Positions 5,466 through 10,288 of a stretch of 10,288 bases of DNA are shown piece by piece (positions within the stretch are counted from its first letter, which is position 1; every line of letters starts with the position of its first letter). Made by a program: the position numbers and the translations under genes. This DNA is from Clostridiales bacterium (lineage in GTDB: Bacteria; Bacillota; Clostridia; Christensenellales; JAISNN01): positions 1 to 10,288 of the forward strand of contig JAITOQ010000204.1 of NCBI GenBank assembly GCA_031289865.1. The letters are read 5' to 3'. The notes beneath the pieces were generated by a model. That model was not told the origin of the DNA, made no database searches, and was given only the letters and a program-made list of their open reading frames with translations.

Positions 5466-6089
5466 ATGGAATGGATTGACGAATTAAATGCAAAATACGG
5501 AGCGAATGAGCCGCTTGGAATCCTCGAAATACGGGAGGTTTTGTCGTGCTATTCTACTCCGAGGATTTATCAGCTGTTGGAATCGGCTATAGCCGACGGC
5601 AAAATAATGCGGTTTGAGAACGGAATTTATTATATCCCCACACAAACGATATTCGGAACGTCTCGCTTAGATTCGGCAAAGGTCATCGAGCGCAAATATG
5701 TGACACGCGGTACGGAGGTGTACGGCTATTATTCGGGTTTAACTCTCCTCAACGGGTTGGGGCTTACCACGCAAGTGCCGAACGTCGTAGAGGTGGTCAC
5801 AAACAACGAAGCGTCCAGAGTGAGAGAGGTCTTTGTGGGTAAACAGAGGGTTCGGCTCAGAAAAGCGCGAATGTTTATCACGTCGGAGAATGCCGACGCG
5901 CTTGCCGTGCTTGACTTATTTAATCAAGTCGATCCGACAAAAATCGAGAACGCCGATTGGTGCGGAGTGACGGAGTATCTAAAAGCAAACGACTTGACTT
6001 TAAGAAAAATCATGGAATATTCGGCGGTCTATCCGGCGAGGGCGGTTAAAAATTTTATGAACAGCGGGGTGGCTTATGCCGTTGCATAA
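5466..6089 (+). CDS. abiEi: AbiEi-family type IV antitoxin / transcriptional repressor (DUF6088-like)
   Basis: A 207-residue protein with AGAAGG (5455-5460) five bases before the ATG. The N-terminal 60 or so residues look like the winged-helix domain of AbiEi antitoxins (IREVLSCYSTPRIYQLLESAIADGKI then the FENGIYYIP wing). The rest carries the family pattern VYGYYSGLTLLNGLGLTTQV, VVEVVTNNEASRVREV and GKQRVRLRKAR. In type IV systems the antitoxin represses the operon and counteracts the toxin's effect without stable toxin binding. The abiEii toxin gene overlaps its end by 14 bases, which supports the assignment. Similar proteins are also annotated as DUF6088. Confidence 0.88.
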   Translation: MEWIDELNAKYGANEPLGILEIREVLSCYSTPRIYQLLESAIADGKIMRFENGIYYIPTQTIFGTSRLDSAKVIERKYVTRGTEVYGYYSGLTLLNGLGLTTQVPNVVEVVTNNEASRVREVFVGKQRVRLRKARMFITSENADALAVLDLFNQVDPTKIENADWCGVTEYLKANDLTLRKIMEYSAVYPARAVKNFMNSGVAYAVA

Positions 6090-6987
6090 TGACAAAGAGC
6101 TTTTTGAACAGACGATAATGGAGATTTTTGAGGAAAAGAAAATCAAGCGGGAAATCATTGAAAAGGACTATTATGTCACGATGATTTTGAAAGAGCTGAC
6201 AAAAGAATTACCTCACTTGATGTTTAAGGGCGGCACCTCGCTCTCTAAATGCTACAAATTGATAGAGCGGTTTTCAGAGGACATAGACCTTACTTTGGAG
6301 GACGAATTTACTACGCAAGGTCAACGGCAAAAGGTCAAAGAGGCTATAGTTAAGGTTTGCGGCGGGTTGGGGCTGAATATCCTCAATTTGGAGGAAACGC
6401 GGAGCAAACGCGAGTTTAACCGCTATAAAATAGATTATCCGTCGTCTTTCGGCACGGGTAAGCTGAAACAGTATGTTTACATCGAAACCGCCTTTTTGGT
6501 CAAATCGTTTCCGTCCGAAATTAAGTCGGCGACGAGTATCATATATGACTTTTTGAAAGCGCGGAGCTTGGATAATATCATTGCCGAATACGGATTAGAG
6601 CCGTATGACGTGAGGGTACAGTCACTTGAACGTACTTTTATAGATAAGCTGTTTGCGATCTGCGACTACTATATAACGGAGCGAGTCCGCGAGCATTCAA
6701 GGCATTTTTATGATATCTACAAGCTATTGCCTCAAGTCCGAATAGACGATAAATTGAAAACGCTTGCTAAAGAAGTGCGCTTAGCGCGGCAAGGCAGAGA
6801 GTTTTGTCCGTCAGCCGCCGACGGCGCAAATCTCAATGAGCTTCTCTTGCAAATCCTCGACAAAGAGGTCTATATGCAAGACTATCAGTCGATCACCGTC
6901 GACTTGCTTTTTGAACAAGTGACCTATGAGCAGACGACGGAGGCACTAAGGCGGGTAATAGCGTCGGGTCTGTTTGAGTTTGAGTAA
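6076..6987 (+). CDS. abiEii: AbiEii/AbiGii-family nucleotidyltransferase toxin
   Basis: A 303-residue protein with the minimal nucleotidyltransferase fold. KGGTSLSK at 51-58 is the GS motif, and EDIDL at 68-72 gives the metal-binding Asp69 and Asp71 with normal spacing. Further family features are the RTFIDKLFAICDYY helix and the RHFYDIYKL segment in the helical C-terminal half. Related toxins transfer nucleotides to RNA acceptors such as tRNA (MenT) or use GTP (AbiEii); the target here is unknown. The ATG at 6076 lies within the last codons of abiEi, after a purine-rich GGGGTGG, so translation is probably coupled. Motifs are intact, so the toxin looks active. No terminator is evident directly after it. 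Confidence 0.92.
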   Translation: MPLHNDKELFEQTIMEIFEEKKIKREIIEKDYYVTMILKELTKELPHLMFKGGTSLSKCYKLIERFSEDIDLTLEDEFTTQGQRQKVKEAIVKVCGGLGLNILNLEETRSKREFNRYKIDYPSSFGTGKLKQYVYIETAFLVKSFPSEIKSATSIIYDFLKARSLDNIIAEYGLEPYDVRVQSLERTFIDKLFAICDYYITERVREHSRHFYDIYKLLPQVRIDDKLKTLAKEVRLARQGREFCPSAADGANLNELLLQILDKEVYMQDYQSITVDLLFEQVTYEQTTEALRRVIASGLFEFE

Positions 6988-7050
6988 AGAGAAATTGCAA
7001 CAAAGACCTTGAAAATACCGCGAAAATATTTAAAAAAACCTTTAAAACAC

Positions 7051-7079
7051 TTTACTATTTTTTGGGAATGTGTTATTCT
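7051..7079 (+). promoter_or_regulatory. Probable promoter of rpsO
   Basis: TTTACT (7051-7056) and TATTCT (7074-7079) are 17 bases apart, and a TGT directly before the -10 makes it an extended -10 element. Transcription would begin near 7086 and give a leader of about 160 nt before the rpsO start. Confidence 0.5.
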
Positions 7080-7100
7080 GTATAAGCTACCTTTTGCGAT

Positions 7101-7226
7101 GTTCGTTGCTCACTCCGAACGCGAAACGCTGCAAGAGGTGTGTTTGAAGTCTATTAGACTTCATCGGGGCTAAATTTTGCCGTAAAATACGGCTTAGTCC
7201 CAAAACGGTTTGTTAAGACAAGCCGT
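7101..7226 (+). promoter_or_regulatory. Hairpin-rich rpsO leader, candidate S15 autoregulatory site
   Basis: Several hairpins follow each other: GTTCG/CGAAC (7101-7105 with 7116-7120) and a 7-bp stem at 7146-7152 with 7156-7162. A two-part stem follows, 7166-7173 with 7194-7201 and 7179-7184 with 7188-7193, carrying a 5-nt bulge. The last is a 9-bp stem at 7205-7213 with 7218-7226 that ends 7 nt before the AGGAGG. S15 of several bacteria represses its own mRNA through structured leaders, which differ widely between groups. No protein is encoded here. Confidence 0.5.
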
Positions 7227-7244
7227 GTCCAAAAGGAGGAAACT

Positions 7245-7622
7245 ATGGACGAGGAACTAAAAGTCACGGAGACGACCGAAGAGGTCGATGCGGCCGTCGC
7301 GGTCGAGGAAGTCAAGGACGAGAATATCGTTGTGGACGCCGTTGTTGTCGAAGCGGTCAAAAAAGACAACAAAAAATCCAAAGTCATCGAAAAGTTTGCG
7401 CGTCATGAGGGCGACACGGGATCTGCGGAAGTGCAAGTTGCGCTTTTGACACAGAGAATAGCGGTACTAAACGAGCATCTTGCGATACACAAAAAAGACA
7501 ATCACAGCCGCCGCGGACTGTTAAAAATGGTCGGAGCGAGAAGAAGCCTCTTGAGCTATCTCAAGGAAAAGGATATCGAACGCTACAGAGCCATTATAGC
7601 CGAATTGAAGCTGAGAAAGTAA
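7245..7622 (+). CDS. rpsO: 30S ribosomal protein S15 with acidic N-terminal extension
   Basis: Residues about 42-125 match S15 throughout: VIEKFARHEGDTGSAEVQVA, the rRNA-binding HSRRGLLKMVGARRSLLSYL, and the final ERYRAII. S15 binds the central domain of 16S rRNA early in 30S assembly. Usual length is near 89 residues; here about 38-40 Glu/Asp/Val-rich residues precede the core. The start is secure, because AGGAGG (7234-7239) sits 5 nt before the ATG at 7245 and there is no internal ATG near the canonical start. The extension is acidic, opposite in charge to the rRNA-binding core. The gene is followed by its own terminator and then pnp, the common bacterial order. Confidence 0.97.
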   Translation: MDEELKVTETTEEVDAAVAVEEVKDENIVVDAVVVEAVKKDNKKSKVIEKFARHEGDTGSAEVQVALLTQRIAVLNEHLAIHKKDNHSRRGLLKMVGARRSLLSYLKEKDIERYRAIIAELKLRK

Positions 7623-7629
7623 GGCTTTT

Positions 7630-7668
7630 TTCCGTTTTCCTTTTTATGGGGGAAAACGGAATTTTTTT
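7630..7668 (+). terminator. Strong intrinsic terminator after rpsO
   Basis: TTCCGTTTTCC (7630-7640) pairs perfectly with GGAAAACGGAA (7651-7661) over 11 bp with a 10-nt loop, followed by seven T (7662-7668). It starts seven bases after the rpsO stop, so pnp must rely on read-through or its own promoter. Confidence 0.93.
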
Positions 7669-7670
7669 AA

Positions 7671-7698
7671 GTTGAAAATTGAGAGTTGAAAGTTGAAA
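7671..7698 (+). repeat. GTTGAAA heptad array, copy 3
   Basis: Four phased heptads read GTTGAAA, ATTGAGA, GTTGAAA, GTTGAAA. The unit number and type match the array at 1014-1041, and it again precedes the CTCAGAATGACA element. Confidence 0.8.
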
Positions 7699-7731
7699 AG
7701 TGAGGATTATAGAGATGTAATTCGGAGAAAC

Positions 7732-7776
7732 CGTTTGAGATTCTTCGCGTTCGCTCAGAATGACACTTGCTTTTTT
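7732..7776 (+). repeat. Single arm of the dispersed CTCAGAATGACA repeat, copy 3
   Basis: CGTTTGAGATTCTTCGC is followed by a variable GTTCG and CTCAGAATGACA, then a T-run. Only one arm is present, so it cannot form the long hairpin seen in copies 1 and 2. Confidence 0.8.
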
Positions 7777-7802
7777 ATCGGCAATACACCTACTTTTAAT
7801 CC

Positions 7803-7857
7803 GCAATTCTGCATTCTGCATTCTGCATTCTGCATTCTGCATTTTGCAATTCTGCAT
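7803..7857. repeat. ATTCTGC heptad array, copy 3
   Basis: Five perfect ATTCTGC units (7806-7840) are followed by ATTTTGC and, after one inserted A, another ATTCTGC. The left edge CCGCAATTCTGC is the same boundary as at 1303. With the preceding repeats it fills the region between the rpsO terminator and pnp. Confidence 0.85.
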
Positions 7858-7859
7858 TA

Positions 7860-7922
7860 AAAAGCAATTTTAAAATAAAAATTAAAAATAAAATAAATAA
7901 AAAAAGGTTTCGTCGGGGTAGT
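7860..7922 (+). other. A/T-rich stretch upstream of pnp
   Basis: This is almost pure A with scattered T over about 50 bases, with no hairpin and no confident -35/-10 pair. It could act as an UP-like or unstructured leader sequence for pnp, but nothing specific is recognised. Confidence 0.3.
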
Positions 7923-7943
7923 TTGGCGGGACGGGAGGAAAAA

Positions 7944-10031
7944 ATGATAGAAAGACAGATATTTGAAACGACTATAGGCGGTAGAAAAGTCACCGTCGAA
8001 ACGGGCGCGTATTGCGGACAAGCCAACGGATCATGTTTGATTCGTTCGGGCGAAACCGTCGTACTAACCAATGTCACCATGAGTGAAAAGCCCCGCGACG
8101 GCGTGGATTTTTTACCGTTATCGGTGGATTTTGAAGAGAAAATGTACGCCGTGGGCAAGATCCCCGGCGGGTTCAAAAAGAGAGAGGGGAGAGCGAGCGA
8201 CAAGGCGATCCTTGTTTCGCGTCTTATCGACAGACCGATCCGTCCCCTTTTTCCTCACGGCTTTTTCCGTGATATTTCGCTTGTCGCGACGGCATTGTCC
8301 GTCGATACAAACATCGTACCCGAAGTTTTTGCCATGATCGGCAGCTCGATTGCGCTTAGTATTTCCGATATTCCTTTTAACGGTCCTACGGGTTCGGTCG
8401 TCGTCGGATTAGTCGACGGAAAATACGTCATCAATCCAGACAATTACCAAAGAGATCGGAGCAAATTGAGCCTCAGCCTATCGGGGACGAAGGAAGCTAT
8501 CATGATGGTAGAGGCGGGTTCGCAAGAGCTGAGCGAGGAGCAAATGCTCGGCGCGATTCTTTTCGGACATGCGGAAATCAAAAAAATCGTCGCATTTATC
8601 GAGGAGATCGTAAAAGCAGTCGGAAAGCCTAAGAAAAAAATCGATTTTTACGAGGTTCCCGAAGACGTAAAAAAGAAAGTTGCGGAGTATGCGGCAAAGG
8701 ATATCGAGGAAGTCTTCAGCGAGCTTGACCGCGCAAAGCGTCAAGAAAAAGAAACGGCTATGGAAGAAAAGGTCGCCGCGCATTTTGCGGAAATCTATCC
8801 CGACGGGAGCAAGGACGTAGCAGAGGCTATCTATAAGCTCAAAAAAGAAAAGGTCAGAGAAAAAATCGTCGAGCAAGGTATTCGCCCCGACGGGAGAAAG
8901 ACCACGGAGATTCGCCCGATTTGGTGCGAAACGGGGGTTTTGCCGCGTGTCCACGGGAGCGCGGTCTTTACGAGAGGACAGACTCAAGCCCTCACGACGG
9001 CGACACTCGGTACGATCAGCGAGGTACAAAAACTCGACGGTATCGACGACGACGTATTTAAGAGATATATGCACCACTACAACATGCCTCCTTACAGCAC
9101 GGGCGAGGCGAAGCCTCTCAGGAGCCCCGGCCGCCGCGAGATAGGTCACGGAGCGTTGGCGGAGCGCGCTCTCGAACCCGTACTTCCGGGCGAGGACGTC
9201 TTTCCGTACGCTATCCGTACGGTTTCGGAGATTTTGAGTTCAAACGGCTCGACGTCGCAAGCAAGCGTTTGCGGCTCGACACTCGCGCTCATGGACGCGG
9301 GCGTCCCTATAAAAGCACCCGTCGCGGGTATCGCGATGGGACTCATCAAGCGCGAAGGAAAGATAGCTATTCTCTCCGACATTCAAGGGCTTGAGGACTT
9401 TTTCGGGGATATGGACTTTAAGGTCGCGGGAACAAAGGACGGTATCACGGCTATTCAGATGGATATCAAGATCGGCGGTATCGACGAGGACATTCTCCGT
9501 ACCGCTCTCGAACAAGCGCGTATCGGCAGATTGCACATTTTGAGCAAAATGCTCGAAGTCTTGCCGAACGTAAAACCGAACCTCAGCAAATATGCGCCTA
9601 AGATTATTTCCTTTAATATCGATCCCGACAAAATCCGCGAGGTCATCGGGAGCGGCGGCAAGGTCATCAACAAAATCATCGAGGACACGGGCGTCAAAAT
9701 CGATATCAACGACGACGGCTTGGTCTTTATCGCGTCGAGCGACGAGGCGGCTTGCGCCAGAGCGCAAAAAATCGTCCTCTCTATCGTCAAGGATCCGGAG
9801 ATCGGCGACAGCTTTGACGGCAAGGTCGTCCGCATTCTCCAATTCGGAGCGTTTGTCGAGCTTGCGCCGGGCAAGGACGGCATGATTCACATCTCAAAGC
9901 TTGCCAAAGACAGAGTCGAAAAGGTCGAGGATATCGTGAATATCGGCGACACCGTCCGCGTCAAGGTCATCAATATCGACGACAAGGGCAGAATCGACCT
10001 CAAACTGACGGAAGTTTTAGAAAAGAGATAG
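7944..10031 (+). CDS. pnp: Polyribonucleotide nucleotidyltransferase (PNPase)
   Basis: A 695-residue phosphorolytic 3'-5' exoribonuclease that degrades mRNA using phosphate, normally a homotrimer in the cytosol. The ATG at 7944 is chosen because GGGAGG (7933-7938) lies 5 nt upstream; the in-frame TTG at 7923 precedes that site and is rejected. Domains in order are a first RNase PH domain (with GRASDKAILVSRLIDRPIRP near 80-105), a helical linker (about 150-310), a catalytic second RNase PH domain (FFGDMDFKVAGT with Asp489 and Asp491), and a KH domain with GSGG at 569-572. An S1 domain ends it (about 620-690, GKVVRILQFGAFVEL). Length and order are typical, and the sequence looks intact. It follows rpsO as in most bacteria, but a terminator and a repeat block separate them. 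Confidence 0.98.
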   Translation: MIERQIFETTIGGRKVTVETGAYCGQANGSCLIRSGETVVLTNVTMSEKPRDGVDFLPLSVDFEEKMYAVGKIPGGFKKREGRASDKAILVSRLIDRPIRPLFPHGFFRDISLVATALSVDTNIVPEVFAMIGSSIALSISDIPFNGPTGSVVVGLVDGKYVINPDNYQRDRSKLSLSLSGTKEAIMMVEAGSQELSEEQMLGAILFGHAEIKKIVAFIEEIVKAVGKPKKKIDFYEVPEDVKKKVAEYAAKDIEEVFSELDRAKRQEKETAMEEKVAAHFAEIYPDGSKDVAEAIYKLKKEKVREKIVEQGIRPDGRKTTEIRPIWCETGVLPRVHGSAVFTRGQTQALTTATLGTISEVQKLDGIDDDVFKRYMHHYNMPPYSTGEAKPLRSPGRREIGHGALAERALEPVLPGEDVFPYAIRTVSEILSSNGSTSQASVCGSTLALMDAGVPIKAPVAGIAMGLIKREGKIAILSDIQGLEDFFGDMDFKVAGTKDGITAIQMDIKIGGIDEDILRTALEQARIGRLHILSKMLEVLPNVKPNLSKYAPKIISFNIDPDKIREVIGSGGKVINKIIEDTGVKIDINDDGLVFIASSDEAACARAQKIVLSIVKDPEIGDSFDGKVVRILQFGAFVELAPGKDGMIHISKLAKDRVEKVEDIVNIGDTVRVKVINIDDKGRIDLKLTEVLEKR

Positions 10032-10041
10032 GACGGCTTGT

Positions 10042-10233
10042 CGTTTGAGATTCTTCGCAAGCTCAGAATGACACTTGGCTGTTTGTTTTGTAGGGGACAG
10101 CCACATTCGTCCCGCAAAAAGCGAAAAATCTAAAATGTCTTGTAGGGGCGACCGCCCTCGGTCGCCCGACATCCGAATTGAATTGTAGGGGACGATGCCT
10201 TCATCGTCCCGCAAAAGCGAAGAATCTCAAACG
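10042..10233. repeat. Composite nested repeat cluster after pnp
   Basis: The outer ends are exact 17-bp inverted repeats: CGTTTGAGATTCTTCGC at 10042-10058 and its reverse complement at 10217-10233. Between them lie three same-direction units beginning TGTAGGGG (10089, 10141 and 10184). Two are strong palindromes: GGGCGACCG/CGGTCGCCC (10146-10154 and 10159-10167) and GGGACGATG/CATCGTCCC (10189-10197 and 10202-10210). The first unit is degenerate. A diverged GCGAAAAATCTAAAATGTC at 10121-10139 resembles another right end. Any of the palindromes may slow transcription, but none is followed by a good T-run. No gene is seen in this 250-base stretch. Confidence 0.8.
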
Positions 10234-10285
10234 TCAGCCGTACAAAAACCCCAAACAAAAAATCCAAAAGACGGAGAAACAGTAA

Positions 10286-10288
10286 ATG
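10286..10288 (+). CDS. Possible start codon of the next gene (runs off the window)
   Basis: The window ends in ATG, preceded by GGAG about 9 nt upstream (10273-10276). This would suit a ribosome binding site and a gene continuing to the right. Nothing of the protein is visible. Confidence 0.3.

Noticed and set aside
7923..7943. TTG start giving PNPase seven extra residues
   Set aside because: The TTG lies upstream of the GGGAGG site, which is perfectly spaced for the ATG at 7944.
7594..8203. Minus-strand open frames over the rpsO-pnp spacer and the start of pnp
   Set aside because: They run through repeats and the pnp coding strand and lack ribosome sites.
10042..10210. Intrinsic terminator for pnp
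   Set aside because: The palindromes are strong but none is followed by a convincing T-run on the + strand, so termination here is unproven.

Overview
The window looks like chromosomal DNA from a Bacillota (Firmicutes) bacterium, most likely an uncultured gut-type Clostridia lineage. This is inferred from strong AGGAGG-type Shine-Dalgarno sites, sigma-A-type promoters, the classical rpsO-pnp gene order, and abundant small dispersed repeats of the kind often seen in such genomes. All genes are on the + strand. No rRNA, tRNA, CRISPR array, transposase or phage gene was seen.

Layout. 1-1025: 3' part of a polytopic membrane protein with an internal duplication and an acidic tail. 1014-1353: first composite repeat block. 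1385-3193: second multi-pass membrane protein with a long Gln-rich cytosolic region, function unknown. 3200-3445: second repeat block, inverted relative to the first. 3461-3949: dCMP deaminase. 3971-4342: a promoter, a long rod-shaped RNA and an intrinsic terminator, read here as an uncharacterised structured ncRNA or leader with a partly 6S-like outline. 4381-5364: an RNase III-like protein with two C-terminal dsRNA-binding domains. 5383-5442: a consensus promoter inside an inverted repeat, driving abiEi-abiEii (5466-6987), a type IV toxin-antitoxin/abortive-infection pair. 7051-7226: promoter and hairpin-rich leader of rpsO. 7245-7622: rpsO encoding S15 with an unusual acidic N-terminal extension, followed by a strong terminator. 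7671-7857: third repeat block. 7944-10031: pnp. 10042-10233: a fourth, more complex repeat cluster, with the next gene possibly starting at 10286.

How it fits together. The housekeeping part is RNA and nucleotide metabolism: dCMP deaminase feeds dUMP/dTMP supply, S15 builds the 30S subunit, and PNPase degrades RNA. Inserted between them (about 3960-6990) is an accessory segment: a structured RNA next to a double-stranded-RNA nuclease, followed by AbiE. The most interesting candidate for an undescribed system is the structured RNA plus tandem-dsRBD RNase III pair. The RNA has long duplex arms that a nuclease of this type could bind. Whether it is an autoregulatory leader, a 6S-like RNA or a functional partner cannot be decided from sequence alone.

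A second theme is the repeats. Three intergenic regions carry the same ordered module: GTTGAAA heptads, then an inverted 'TTGAGATTCTTCGC...CTCAGAATGACA' element, then TGCATTC heptads. The middle copy is inverted and its GTTGAAA end is degenerate.
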